Notes: generated from the letters alone by a model not told the origin. 64,000 nucleotides of DNA from Cyclobacteriaceae bacterium (GCA_028284125.1 JANQSI010000013.1:326058-390057); one strand, 5' to 3'; positions 45,105-54,621 are shown, counted from the first letter of the stretch. Translations and numbers: made by a program.

Positions 45105-45661
45105 GTGCCAAGCTTTACACAAAAACAGGTGACAAAGGCACCACATCCCTTCTGGGTGGAAAGAAAATCCCGAAATCCGATTTGAGAATTGAAGCTTATG
45201 GAAATGTGGATGAGCTCAATTCATTTCTTGGGATGCTGAAGGATCAGGATGAGGTTGAAAATCGCTTGAAGCAACAGATTTATTGGATACAGGAACATCT
45301 ATTCACCATTGGTAGCTTACTGGCAACAGAGCCTGGATTTACTGGATTTGAATTACCAAAAATCACTGATACTGAAGTAACTCAGTTAGAAGTTTGGATC
45401 GATAAATTTGATAGCGAACTTCCCCCATTGAAAAATTTCATTTTGCCAGGGGGCCATCAAGCCGTCTCACTCAGTCACGTTTGCAGAAGTGTTTGTCGTA
45501 GAGCTGAGCGATCAATCATTGCCTTAGGAAATGGAGAAGACATTGACGAAGTGATAATACGTTTCGTTAACAGGTTGTCGGATTATTTATTCATCTTTGC
45601 ACGTGTAATTGGGAAGCACCTAAATGTGCCAGAAACACCCTGGTCTCCCAATGAGGAATAA
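45101..45661 (+). CDS. Cob(I)yrinic acid a,c-diamide adenosyltransferase, PduO type
   Basis: 186 residues. [38 protein letters not shown] at the start and [20 protein letters not shown] near the end are PduO-type signatures. It transfers adenosyl from ATP to cobalamin. The ABC gene overlaps its start as ATGA. Confidence 0.93.
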   Translation: MSAKLYTKTGDKGTTSLLGGKKIPKSDLRIEAYGNVDELNSFLGMLKDQDEVENRLKQQIYWIQEHLFTIGSLLATEPGFTGFELPKITDTEVTQLEVWIDKFDSELPPLKNFILPGGHQAVSLSHVCRSVCRRAERSIIALGNGEDIDEVIIRFVNRLSDYLFIFARVIGKHLNVPETPWSPNEE

Positions 45662-45684
45662 GTAATAATAAACCGCTTTTGAGA

Positions 45685-46752
45685 ATGACTGAGGCCTTAG
45701 AAATTAAGATCACAAGAACTGAGGAATCCAAATTACAACATGTAGATTTCGAAAATCTAACTTTTGGACATACTTACTCAGATCACATGTTTATTGCTGA
45801 TTTTGAGGACGGTGAGTGGAGAAACAATCGAATTATTCCTTATCGAGATCTAAGAATAAGTCCGGCAAATGCTACACTACATTATGCTCAGAGCATTTTC
45901 GAAGGATTGAAAGCATTCAAAAACAGTGAAGGTGATATTTTGGCTTTTAGACCGGATGCCAATGCGCAACGCATGATCCGAAGTGCAGAACGGATGTGCA
46001 TGCCTCCAGTCCCAGAAGAGCTTTTTCTAGGTGCCATTGAAGAATTGGTGAAACTAGATAGAGACTGGGTTCCTGATCATGCTGGAACAGCTTTGTACAT
46101 CAGACCTTTCCAATTTGCAACAGATCCTTACATCGGGGTTCGTCCATCAGACACGTACTCATTTATCATTATCACAGGACCGGTTGGAAGTTATTACTCC
46201 GAACCTGTGAAGGTTAAAATAGAGCAAGAATTTACGCGTGCTGCCAAAGGCGGAGTAGGTGCTGCTAAAACGGCAGGCAACTATGCGGCTTCCATTTATC
46301 CAGCCAAGAAGGCTCAAGAGCAAGGTTATCATCAATTGATTTGGACAGATGGTCAAACGCATGAGTTTATTGAAGAAGCCGGGACCATGAACATTATGTT
46401 TGTGATCAATGACACACTTTTGACTCCTCCTACAAGCGATTCAATTCTTCCGGGAATTACCAGAGAAAGTGCTTTGACATTAGCACGAGATTGGGGACTT
46501 AATGTCGAAGAACGACCTGTCACCGTAAAGGAAGTGGTGGAAAGTCTTGAAAAGGGAACAATGACTGAAGCATTCGGTATTGGAACTGCCACTACCATTT
46601 CTCATATCAGTACGATTGGTCACAATGGAGTTGATTATGAGTTGCCCTCAGTCGAAACCAGAGAAATCTCTAATCGACTATTGGATTCGATTAACAAAAT
46701 CCGTTACGGAGAAATCGAGGATAAATTCGGCTGGATCAGAAGGATAGGATAA
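45685..46752 (+). CDS. ilvE: Branched-chain amino acid aminotransferase
   Basis: 355 residues from ATG at 45685 (a TTG two codons earlier is also open). A fold-type IV PLP enzyme; YAQSIFEGLKAFKN, IRPFQFATDPYIGVRPS, AAKTAGNYAASIYPAKKAQE and FIEEAGTMNIMFVI fit IlvE. It transfers the amino group of Leu, Ile and Val. It follows the adenosyltransferase gene by 23 nt. Confidence 0.95.
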   Translation: MTEALEIKITRTEESKLQHVDFENLTFGHTYSDHMFIADFEDGEWRNNRIIPYRDLRISPANATLHYAQSIFEGLKAFKNSEGDILAFRPDANAQRMIRSAERMCMPPVPEELFLGAIEELVKLDRDWVPDHAGTALYIRPFQFATDPYIGVRPSDTYSFIIITGPVGSYYSEPVKVKIEQEFTRAAKGGVGAAKTAGNYAASIYPAKKAQEQGYHQLIWTDGQTHEFIEEAGTMNIMFVINDTLLTPPTSDSILPGITRESALTLARDWGLNVEERPVTVKEVVESLEKGTMTEAFGIGTATTISHISTIGHNGVDYELPSVETREISNRLLDSINKIRYGEIEDKFGWIRRIG

Positions 46753-46830
46753 AGCTCATAGGCTACGAGTCAAATTCATAACCATTAACCATGACTATTC
46801 TTTTTATCAAATGCTAATTATTTTAGCAAA

Positions 46831-47139
46831 GTGAAAGATTATGTCAATAGCAGGCCATCACATGGAGTGGCGTTCAAGCCGTGGGCTGATAGAATTCTGG
46901 AATTACTTAAGGAGCACGAATTGGAGATGCCCAAAAAGCACAACCTTATTGCCTATTATCATGCGGACCTTTCTTATGAGGAAGTTCTTCATAAGGTTCA
47001 GTTCGGGAAGACCAAAAATGTCTGGATGGAGTTGAACGTTAAACACGAACAGGGATTATTCAACAAACGATTCAACACTTCGGAGCAGGCCAAAGAATTC
47101 TTCAAGAAGTTTCCTGAGATAAGAGTAAAATTGGAGTAA
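46831..47139 (+). CDS. Small protein of unknown function
   Basis: 102 residues from GTG at 46831; no ATG fits the frame earlier. Contains KPWADRILELLKEHELEMPKKHN and a lysine-rich C-terminus. No signal peptide. The family is not recognised. The start sits after a GCTAATTATTTTAGC hairpin. Length and intact frame support a real gene. Confidence 0.55.
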   Translation: MKDYVNSRPSHGVAFKPWADRILELLKEHELEMPKKHNLIAYYHADLSYEEVLHKVQFGKTKNVWMELNVKHEQGLFNKRFNTSEQAKEFFKKFPEIRVKLE

Positions 47140-47234
47140 GCGCCAAGCTCGGATTAACAGTAAAGTCTTATAGGCTTTGACTGAAAGTAGAATGGATGTT
47201 AGTACCATTAACTAGGACTAACAGTATTTCAAAC

Positions 47235-48374
47235 ATGGTTAAAAACGAAAGAGTTAACTCCGTTGATATTCTTAAGGGATTGGTCATGGTACTTATGGCG
47301 ATTGACCATATCAGAGTTTATTCCGGGATATCTGCAGGAAGCCAGGAATTAGGTGAATTCCTTACCCGATGGATCACTCATTTTTGCGCGCCAGCTTTTG
47401 TATTTTTTGCTGGCACCAGTATATACTTTATGGGGCGCAAATTTGCTGATAAGGCCAAGCTATCAAAACAGTTGATCATTCGGGGGTTGCTGTTGGTTTT
47501 CATGGAGCTCACAGTACTGCGATTTTTTTGGACATTCAACCTCAACATCACAGAGTTTGTTTTGGCTGGAGTGATTTGGATGTTAGGTTGGTGCATGGTC
47601 ATCATGGCGTTGCTTATCCGACTTAAGCCTAAGATCGTTGGAGCCATTGGTTTATTTCTGGTGTTTTTCCAGCATCTTTTTTCCAAAGTTCCTCCGTTAA
47701 TTCCTGATTCAGTAAAAGGTGATCTAGTACCTTTCCTGCGATTCATCTATCCCACAGGATTTGAAAATCCGCGTGAGGATACCGTGGTTGTCCTTTATGT
47801 CTTAGTGCCTTGGATTGGAGTAATGGCCTGTGGCTATCTGTTTGGATCCATCTTTCAAATGACCAAAGAAGCCAGGAAAAAGTTGTGCGTTGGAATAGGC
47901 TCTGCTATGATAGTATTGTTTTTGGCCATTGGAATTTACGAAACCAATAATGCACCCGAATCTGGTCCTTTTTTACAAGCACTCTTAAGCCAACAAAAGT
48001 ATCCGGCATCCATTCTGTTTTTAATGATGACCATGGGTCCTCTCATTCTTGCGATTCCATTTCTCGAAAATGTCAGGAACCGATTCACCGATTTCCTTAG
48101 CTTGTTCGGAAAAGTCCCCCTGTTCTACTACATCATTCACATCCCATTGATACATGTAAGTGCCCTGGCTGTGCAATTGGTGACAGATGGCAGTTTCAAC
48201 AATGCATGGTTTGACTATGCACCTTTCACGTTCGTACCTGCGGAATCTACATGGCAATTGAGTACGTTATATCTTGTTTTTGTAGTAGATGTATTGCTGC
48301 TCTATTTTGCTTGTAAATGGTATTTGAAGTATAAGCAATCACACCCTCACCTTCACTTGCTTCGATATATCTGA
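47235..48374 (+). CDS. DUF1624/HGSNAT-like membrane acyltransferase
   Basis: 379 residues from ATG at 47235. NSVDILKGLVMVLMAIDHIRVYSG and the run of ~10 membrane helices match DUF1624 / heparan-alpha-glucosaminide N-acetyltransferase-like proteins. HFCAPAFVFFAGTSIYFMGRKF and YYIIHIPLIHVSALAV contain the typical His/Arg residues. It may acetylate a sugar across the membrane; the substrate is unknown. Confidence 0.85.
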   Translation: MVKNERVNSVDILKGLVMVLMAIDHIRVYSGISAGSQELGEFLTRWITHFCAPAFVFFAGTSIYFMGRKFADKAKLSKQLIIRGLLLVFMELTVLRFFWTFNLNITEFVLAGVIWMLGWCMVIMALLIRLKPKIVGAIGLFLVFFQHLFSKVPPLIPDSVKGDLVPFLRFIYPTGFENPREDTVVVLYVLVPWIGVMACGYLFGSIFQMTKEARKKLCVGIGSAMIVLFLAIGIYETNNAPESGPFLQALLSQQKYPASILFLMMTMGPLILAIPFLENVRNRFTDFLSLFGKVPLFYYIIHIPLIHVSALAVQLVTDGSFNNAWFDYAPFTFVPAESTWQLSTLYLVFVVDVLLLYFACKWYLKYKQSHPHLHLLRYI

Positions 48375-48529
48375 TTTGTCCACCTTTTGAGGGTTCGTGT
48401 GATTTTTCGGTTGATAGTCATACTATTTCTTAGATCTCTCATATCAGTAAGTGTAAAATACCGTAAAACAGGTATTGATTTTAGATCATATCGGTCATAG
48501 ATTGAAGTACTAACCAACCTGATCAAGCC

Positions 48530-49153
48530 ATGACACAAGAACAACCTAAAATCAACTATGCATATCGGGCACTTAGAAGAACCATTGGATTCATGGGCAT
48601 TCTTCTTCCATGGACGTTGATTGCATGGACCAAAAACATTGAGCCCTCGATCAGTCATTATTACTACACGGAAGCTTCAGCCATTTTTACGGGGGTGTTA
48701 ATGGCCTTTGGATTGATGTTGATCACGTATCCGGGTCACTCAAAGAAAGAAGGAGAAATCATTGGTGACAATTTGATCACAACTTTTGCCGGCATTTTTG
48801 CAATCGCTACCGCATTGATCCCTACTGAATGTCATGCAGGGCAATCACATACTTTTTGTCATTACAATGGTGATCAAGGAACCATTCACCTTTTGTTTGC
48901 GGGGGCTTTTCTTGCGCTGGTGGGAGCAATGTCATATTTCAAGTTTCCATTAGGCGGGAAACACGTCAAATTTTACAAAGCAATGGGAATCATTGTCTGG
49001 GCCTCCATTCTACTGATGGTTCTTTACTTCGCTTTTGGCTGGTCAAAATATTTCGAGGAAGGAGTGTTGGTTGGTGAAATCATCGGTGTAACTGCTTTTG
49101 GTTTGGCGTGGCTCATAAAAGGTCGTCCTAAAGAAATGGGTATTAGTAGATGA
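48530..49153 (+). CDS. DUF998-like membrane protein
   Basis: 207 residues, six helices. ALRRTIGFMGILLPWTLIAW, EPSISHYYYTEASAIFTGVL and a conserved Cys pair in TECHAGQSHTFCHYNGDQGTIHL suggest a DUF998-like protein. Function unknown. The 155-bp gap upstream has no clear promoter. Confidence 0.7.
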   Translation: MTQEQPKINYAYRALRRTIGFMGILLPWTLIAWTKNIEPSISHYYYTEASAIFTGVLMAFGLMLITYPGHSKKEGEIIGDNLITTFAGIFAIATALIPTECHAGQSHTFCHYNGDQGTIHLLFAGAFLALVGAMSYFKFPLGGKHVKFYKAMGIIVWASILLMVLYFAFGWSKYFEEGVLVGEIIGVTAFGLAWLIKGRPKEMGISR

Positions 49154-49246
49154 GTTGCTATATCTAATTGAGATCAAATTAATTTCACAGTTAATTAGGT
49201 GTCCTTATCACAAAAGATATGAACCAAGCAACATAACGAAATAACT

Positions 49247-50143
49247 ATGAAAGCTCCTCTTCTCTCAGTATTGATTCTCTATTGTGGACTTGTATTTTCC
49301 CAAGAAGCAAAATTCAATCACATCTTAATCACAAACGATGATGGTATAGAGAATGCAAACCGATTGCTTGCACTCGCAAGAAGCGTGAAACAAGTTTCAA
49401 AACGGGTATCTATTGTGGTCCCTGCTTTCGACCGTTCTGGGACTTCCAACTACACCACGTATGGAAAATATCAGTCGACCCTTGAACTAATCTGTGAATA
49501 CATTGATGATAAAAATAACGTCACAATTTACACTATGCCCGGAAATCCAGCGGATTGTGTACTTCTTGGCCTGAATGGTTTATTTTCTGATGACCGACCT
49601 GATTTAGTCTTGTCAGGCATCAATGGCGGGACAAACATTGGCCCTGGGTGGTTTGGATCAGGGACTATTGGGGCGGTACGGATGGCAGCCTACCTTGGCG
49701 TGCCAGGGATAGCTTTATCGGGGTTTGATGACGATGACGAACGATCCTATTCTGCCTTGCCAAACTGGGTTACGAAGTTGATCTCGACACAACTGGTTGA
49801 TGAGATTGGAGCTGGAGACTATTGGACAATTGGTTTCCCGGAGGTTCCGCTCGAAGAAGTGAAAGGTGTTGCTGTGGCAGAACGTCGTATAATATTTGAA
49901 AAGCCAAAACAGGTGTTGTTCGAAAAAGTGGATGGAGAGAATCCACATTCTGTCGATAGTAAAAGTGTTTGGTCCTTCCGAAACAATTTGACTCCTTCCG
50001 AAAATCCCTACAAGTTTGATGACATACAACTCGAAGCAGGCTACATTGTTATTACCCCAATGTCGATCGATGAGAATAAGACATCTTCGTTAAAAGAGTT
50101 GGAATCTAAAAAGGAACTGATCCCTAATTTTGAAGTGGAGTGA
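49247..50143 (+). CDS. surE: Secreted SurE-type nucleotidase
   Basis: 298 residues. The SurE fold: ITNDDGIENA (metal-binding DD), GNPADCVLLGLNGLF, VLSGINGGTNIG and SGTIGAVRMAAYLGVPGIALS. It removes phosphate from nucleoside 5'/3'-monophosphates. Unusually, it begins with a signal peptide (MKAPLLSVLILYCGLVFSQ), which implies export. It is also longer than cytoplasmic SurE (~250), with an ~40-residue C-terminal extension. Confidence 0.9.
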   Translation: MKAPLLSVLILYCGLVFSQEAKFNHILITNDDGIENANRLLALARSVKQVSKRVSIVVPAFDRSGTSNYTTYGKYQSTLELICEYIDDKNNVTIYTMPGNPADCVLLGLNGLFSDDRPDLVLSGINGGTNIGPGWFGSGTIGAVRMAAYLGVPGIALSGFDDDDERSYSALPNWVTKLISTQLVDEIGAGDYWTIGFPEVPLEEVKGVAVAERRIIFEKPKQVLFEKVDGENPHSVDSKSVWSFRNNLTPSENPYKFDDIQLEAGYIVITPMSIDENKTSSLKELESKKELIPNFEVE

Positions 50144-50226
50144 GGAAATTGGAAGTATTGGCAGGTGAGTTGCTATTCGATTTGAAAACTCTCCCCATTA
50201 GCTTCTTGCTTTGAAAGCAAATGAAA

Positions 50227-50260
50227 TAGAAAAGTCGTAGGAAAACCTACGCCCAGTGTC
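50227..50260. repeat. CGTAGG hairpin repeat
   Basis: CGTAGGAAAACCTACG (50236-50251) forms a short hairpin followed by CCCAGTGTC. The same arrangement recurs at 52137-52163 and, as GGTGTAGGTTCAGCTACACC, at 56381-56400. It sits between the convergent surE and PD-(D/E)XK genes, where it may terminate either. Confidence 0.6.
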
Positions 50261-50265
50261 CGATA

Positions 50266-50793
50266 CTATTCGGCTTCAAGGTTCTCAAACCCTTTGAAAC
50301 ATTTGAGTTTCTTTTTGAACTTGATAATTGTGTTCTTATCCTCTTTTGTAAAATTGAAAGCACTACAAGTGCTTAACCAATCCTTCCCAAAACCACTCTT
50401 TTGACATTCCTTAACTGTCTTGGCCAGGATGTGCTTCTCAGTCAGGAGTACAATGACCGCATCTTCGTAAGGGTTATTTTCTAACTCTTTTTTGTCTTTC
50501 TTATTTACCGGGTAGCCTCCGTTTTTCCGGTATTTCACCTCGAGGAAATATGATTTCTTGTTTGTTTCATCTCGATCAATCATTACAAAATCAGGCATTC
50601 TTCGAACCATAAGCGAGACGGGATCTTCCATCTCATCCAATTCACCAAGAATGGCTTGCATGGAATGCTCCATTCCAAAACGGTAAATCTTAGTGAACCC
50701 TAATTCCTTGAATAGCTCTCGAACGATTGTCTCTGCCATACCTCCTTTAATTAATCGTTCCGTCCATTTAGGATCATCATTTGTAAGTGACAT
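50266..50793 (-). CDS. PD-(D/E)XK-nuclease-like protein of unknown role
   Basis: 175 residues. GGMAETIVRELFKELGF (helix with catalytic Glu), PDFVMIDRDETN (the PD), then YFLEVKYRKNGG (the ExK) form a PD-(D/E)XK active site in the usual order. The C-terminus is Lys-rich. No methylase, helicase or toxin gene lies beside it. It could be a restriction-like or repair nuclease, or a structural relative. Confidence 0.7.
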   Translation of the reverse strand: MSLTNDDPKWTERLIKGGMAETIVRELFKELGFTKIYRFGMEHSMQAILGELDEMEDPVSLMVRRMPDFVMIDRDETNKKSYFLEVKYRKNGGYPVNKKDKKELENNPYEDAVIVLLTEKHILAKTVKECQKSGFGKDWLSTCSAFNFTKEDKNTIIKFKKKLKCFKGFENLEAE

Positions 50794-50875
50794 AGATAGT
50801 GGCGATTGGTTCTATTTCTAATTGACGAAGATCTTACATAAATATCAATACCCTAAATGGGGTAATTTATTGCAA

Positions 50876-50906
50876 ACAAAAAAGCCCACCGTAAACGATG
50901 GGCTTT
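50876..50906 (-). terminator. Intrinsic terminator after the SPFH lipoprotein gene
   Basis: On the minus strand AGCCCATCG...CGGTGGGCT forms a stem with one mismatch, followed by six T. It ends the transcript of the 50917-51702 gene. Confidence 0.85.
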
Positions 50907-50916
50907 TCTATTATTA

Positions 50917-51702
50917 TTAATTCCCCTTCGGATCGATTAAGAAAGGTGCATCACCGTCCGTGATAATGACCCTGGATCCAGGAGACTTAGCTAGTTCTTT
51001 AAATGCTTCAATGCTTTGCCACTGAATGATCTGCGGGTTGATTCCCTCTTGCAGAATTTTCTGCGCATCCCGGATTCCTTCTGCCTCCACTTTTCTGCGT
51101 TGCGCTTCCATCCGTTCTCGCTGCAGCACAAACTCCATCCGTTGCGCTTCCTGCTCGGCTTCCAATTTGTCTTCCACAGCCAACGCTAATCCATTGGGAA
51201 GCTGTATGGTTTTCAGAAGTACTGCTTCAATCTCAAAACCTCGAGATGACAATAAGCTTTGCATTCTGCCCCTGATCTCTTCCTCTATTTCCGCTCGCTT
51301 GGACGTATGCATGTCTTTAGCGAAGAACCTGGAGCACACATCCGCAGACGCTGACCTAAAGACACTTCGGATCACCACTCGTTCGTAGTTTGTTCCGATA
51401 TTCTCAATAATATCAGCAGCACTTTCCTGCTTTATGTGATAAAGAATGGAAATGACGGACTGTACATTCAAGCCTTCTTTCAATGGAAGTTTGCTTTGAA
51501 TTTCAACGTTAACTGTTCGTATCGGTAGTTTGATGACGGTGGTCGTCAATGGGTTATACATACGAGCACCCGGTTCAATGATGTTGGGGTCTAAAACTCC
51601 CAACTTACGTTTCACCCCCACTTCTCCTTGACGGACTACTGCACAAGAGGACATAATTAATACTACTACTAAGCCCATAAGGCTGTATTTTAAATTTTTC
51701 AT
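50917..51702 (-). CDS. SPFH/prohibitin-domain lipoprotein
   Basis: 261 residues. The lipobox is IMSSC (Cys20) in MKNLKYSLMGLVVVLIMSSC. An SPFH/prohibitin domain follows (~24-190; VKRKLGVLDPNIIEPGARMYNP, IRTVNVEIQSKLPLKEGLN) and a Glu/Ala/Arg-rich coiled coil (~180-225; LEAEQEAQRMEFVLQRERMEAQRRKVEAEG). A prohibitin-like protein with a lipid anchor in place of a membrane helix is unusual. It may form an envelope scaffold. Function unknown. Confidence 0.85.
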   Translation of the reverse strand: MKNLKYSLMGLVVVLIMSSCAVVRQGEVGVKRKLGVLDPNIIEPGARMYNPLTTTVIKLPIRTVNVEIQSKLPLKEGLNVQSVISILYHIKQESAADIIENIGTNYERVVIRSVFRSASADVCSRFFAKDMHTSKRAEIEEEIRGRMQSLLSSRGFEIEAVLLKTIQLPNGLALAVEDKLEAEQEAQRMEFVLQRERMEAQRRKVEAEGIRDAQKILQEGINPQIIQWQSIEAFKELAKSPGSRVIITDGDAPFLIDPKGN

Positions 51703-51735
51703 TGGTTATTCAATATTTAGATTAGAAAAAATTGG

Positions 51736-52074
51736 TCAGGTTGTTTGACGATTTGGCTTCTTTCTAAATGATTGATCGAGGAATGAAATGGTGTAGATAT
51801 AATTTACATTGAAGTCACTGAAAACTTCCCTTTCTACTAAGGGGATTTCCCGCCATTTGACGGCAGCAGCGCTGTACTTATTATAATTTTTTGGTTGTTT
51901 GGAAACAGATCGTTTGGTTGTATTTGAGTAATAACCTCTATGAAGTGCTTCTTCTGATTTTTCAGTTTTCTCCGTTTTTTCAGCACTTTCCTCTATGAAA
52001 ACGAAGCTGCCGGCATACACCAACGCTATGATCAGAATACCCTGAGCTAATCTGAATAAAATGGACTTGAACAA
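51736..52074 (-). CDS. Small secreted/membrane protein of unknown function
   Basis: 112 residues. One N-terminal helix (MFKSILFRLAQGILIIALVYAGSFVFI) and a charged EKTEKTEKSEE tract, then a basic soluble region (KRSVSKQPKNYNKYSAAAVKW). No family recognised. It lies 33 nt upstream of the SPFH gene on the same strand and may be co-transcribed with it. Confidence 0.6.
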   Translation of the reverse strand: MFKSILFRLAQGILIIALVYAGSFVFIEESAEKTEKTEKSEEALHRGYYSNTTKRSVSKQPKNYNKYSAAAVKWREIPLVEREVFSDFNVNYIYTISFLDQSFRKKPNRQTT

Positions 52075-52129
52075 AAGTTGGTTAGTTTAAAGCCAGTAAG
52101 TAGCAATAACCAGGCCGAAAGGGTTTTGA

Positions 52130-52266
52130 ATAGAAAAAGGCGTAGGAAAACCTAACGCCCAATATCTCTGGCGCGGAAGTTACTTCGTGCTTCACACCAA
52201 CAAAGCAATTATGTTTTTCGGTCACGGATCTCGCCACCCCAAACCCATGCGGGAAGATCCGCGCCA
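52130..52266. repeat. CGTAGG hairpin and long inverted repeat in an intergenic gap
   Basis: The hairpin GCGTAGGAAAACCTAACGC (about 52139-52157) is followed by an arm TGGCGCGGA (52169-52177) that pairs perfectly with TCCGCGCCA (52258-52266) about 80 nt later. The whole gap 52082-52308 has no good coding region. The GCGTTAGG end resembles an integron attC core, but no matching core at the other end or integrase was found. Confidence 0.6.
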
Positions 52267-52308
52267 GTGAGGGCATGTAACTCATCATTACTAAGCAGTC
52301 AATTCCAA

Positions 52309-54621
52309 TTATTCGTATTTAAGCGTTTCCACAGGATTGCGCAAGGCTGATTTGATGCTATGGTAGCTCACCGTTATCAAAACAAGCACGCAAACAATGA
52401 TTCCTGCGATTAGAAAAATCATAACATTCAATTCCGTTCGGTAAGCAAAAGATTGTAGCCAGTTTTTCCCCAGAAGATAAGCGAGGGGCCAAGCGATCAA
52501 ATTGGATATGACCACCAGAATGAACACATTTTTGTTGAGAAGGGTCAAAATTTGGACTATGTTCGCTCCCAACACTTTTCTTATCCCAATTTCTTTCGTT
52601 CGTTGATCCATAATCATCAAAACCATCCCAAGTATTCCGATCGAACAAATGATAAGGGCCAATGCGGTGAGCACGTTCAGCACCTGCTTTAGCCGGTCTT
52701 CACTTTGATACTGTCTCTCAAAATTCTCCTCGAGAAAAAATGAGTTAAAGGGATGAACCGGATCGATTCCTTCCCATTGTTTTTCAATAAATTCAAGTGC
52801 TGATGCTAATCCATTTCGATTTATGCGAACCGCTATATTGTAATTGTTTTGTGAATAAGCAATTACTAAAGGACCAATGGGTTCATGTAAATCCAGAAAG
52901 TGAAAATCCTCTACAACACCGACGACTCGGCATTCATTACCTGAAATCCGCATTCTTTTTCCAATGGGATCGTCCCAGCCAAATTCTTTAGCGGCTGTTT
53001 CATTAACCAAAATTGCTGAAACGGTATCGCTAGCATTTACACCAAACTCAAACCCGTGACCATTTATCACTGTTAGCCCCAATGTCTCGACAATCTCTTC
53101 TTCGCCTGCATACAATGGCAAGAAAACATTTTCACCTAGTGCCATACCTTCTGCCCAGGCATTCTGATTTCCCATCATCGAAGGGTCCCCAGGAGCACCC
53201 ATTATGGATGAAGTATAGAGCACGGATGGATGTCCTTCAAATCGTTTTCTGTATTCAGTGGATTTTGCCCATAAGGATTGATCATCCATCTGAACAAATA
53301 AAAGCGCATCGTCACCATAGCCCAGATACCTATTGTGTAAATAGTCCATTTGGTCTCGCACGAGAAATGTCCCAACGATTAAGATGATCGCAATGCAAAA
53401 CTGAAAGACCATTAAGAAGTGCATCCCAGATCTTTTGTGATTTACATCATCTGGTTTATCCAGCTGTGAGGAACGAATTGCGGGAAGAATGTTGGTGACA
53501 AAAAACACTAATCCTAACAGAACGATCAAATAGAGCACCCACTGATAGCTGAATTCTGACGGTCGCATGTTCAGACCTAATGTATTGTTAGCAATGGGTG
53601 CCACAACAACAAAAAACAAGGTGCCAATTAGGATCGAAAGTCCCAATAATATTCCTGATTGAATAAAGTAGCGTTGGAACAATTGCCCTTTACTCGATCC
53701 TAGTACTTTTCGAATGGCCGCTTCTTTGGAGACTTTTACAAAAACTGCTGAAGTCAGATTGATGAAATTGATGCAAGCAATGGTCAATATGAGTAGCCCG
53801 ATTCCGAGTAGCACATAGACGGTCTCTCGATTTCCTTTGGTTCCTAATTGAAACTTTGAAGTGGATTCGAAATGTATATCTCCAATGTTGATGAGATCAT
53901 ATTCTGTGTCGTTGTAAAATACGCCTTCCAACTCAGGAGCTTTTCCATTGATTTCCTCAAGAACCTCTGACACATCTGCTCCTTCTTTTAGCTTAAGGTA
54001 AGTAAATAACCATCGGAGATCTGCACTTTCAGGTTCTGAAACAACAACATCAGCGGAAAGGTGCGTGGGCTTAGTAGTTCTGAAAACCCCAGTCACCAGG
54101 TAACTGGCAGTATCTACCTCAATCAGCTGTCCTACTGGATCAGTATCATTAAAATACCTTTTAGCATACTCCTGGGAAAGAATTGCTTGATAGGGGCTTC
54201 CTAACATTCCTTCAGCACTTCCATTCTGAATTTTTAAATCCGTAAACTCAACAAAAGCTTCATTGCTAATGGCTACTACTTTCTCAAAGAAATCCTGATC
54301 CCCTGCTTTAACTCGAGTGACCTGAAACTTCTTTTTGAAAAACATCACTTCTTCTATCTGGGAAGACCTAACCTGAATGTCCTTAACTGTTGCATGATGG
54401 CTAATCGCCCACTTTGGAGACTGATCTGATATTTGCTTTAGCTCTAGTCGATAGATCCGATCGGATGCTGAGAATTGATCGTAGGAGAATTCTTTGAAAA
54501 CGTACATAAGGATGAGTAGCGAGACGGAAAGTCCGAATGCCATTCCTGTGATGCTAATTCCGGAGACGATTCCTTCTCTACGAATATTTCGAAAAGCGCT
54601 TATCAAGAAGTTTTTAAACAT
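52309..54621 (-). CDS. FtsX-type ABC transporter permease (MacB-like)
   Basis: 770 residues with four helices (1 near the N-terminus, ~10-40; three at the C-terminal half's membrane blocks around 275-400 and 640-760). A large periplasmic MacB-PCD-like domain (~45-260), a second (~430-630) and two FtsX domains are present, so this is a double-FtsX fusion. Motifs are AAIRKVLGSSKGQLFQRYF and KEIGIRKVLGANIVQIL. No ATPase is adjacent. It is a relative of the 57011-59407 protein. Confidence 0.88.
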   Translation of the reverse strand: MFKNFLISAFRNIRREGIVSGISITGMAFGLSVSLLILMYVFKEFSYDQFSASDRIYRLELKQISDQSPKWAISHHATVKDIQVRSSQIEEVMFFKKKFQVTRVKAGDQDFFEKVVAISNEAFVEFTDLKIQNGSAEGMLGSPYQAILSQEYAKRYFNDTDPVGQLIEVDTASYLVTGVFRTTKPTHLSADVVVSEPESADLRWLFTYLKLKEGADVSEVLEEINGKAPELEGVFYNDTEYDLINIGDIHFESTSKFQLGTKGNRETVYVLLGIGLLILTIACINFINLTSAVFVKVSKEAAIRKVLGSSKGQLFQRYFIQSGILLGLSILIGTLFFVVVAPIANNTLGLNMRPSEFSYQWVLYLIVLLGLVFFVTNILPAIRSSQLDKPDDVNHKRSGMHFLMVFQFCIAIILIVGTFLVRDQMDYLHNRYLGYGDDALLFVQMDDQSLWAKSTEYRKRFEGHPSVLYTSSIMGAPGDPSMMGNQNAWAEGMALGENVFLPLYAGEEEIVETLGLTVINGHGFEFGVNASDTVSAILVNETAAKEFGWDDPIGKRMRISGNECRVVGVVEDFHFLDLHEPIGPLVIAYSQNNYNIAVRINRNGLASALEFIEKQWEGIDPVHPFNSFFLEENFERQYQSEDRLKQVLNVLTALALIICSIGILGMVLMIMDQRTKEIGIRKVLGANIVQILTLLNKNVFILVVISNLIAWPLAYLLGKNWLQSFAYRTELNVMIFLIAGIIVCVLVLITVSYHSIKSALRNPVETLKYE

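Noticed and set aside
51026..51388. 120-codon plus-strand open frame inside the SPFH gene
   Set aside because: Antisense to the Glu/Ala/Arg-rich coiled coil; Cys/Ser/Arg-rich product with no domain.
52130..52266. Integron attC site
   Set aside because: One core-like GCGTTAGG end is present, but the matching RYYYAAC/GTTRRRY pair at the other end, an integrase and a cassette array are all missing.
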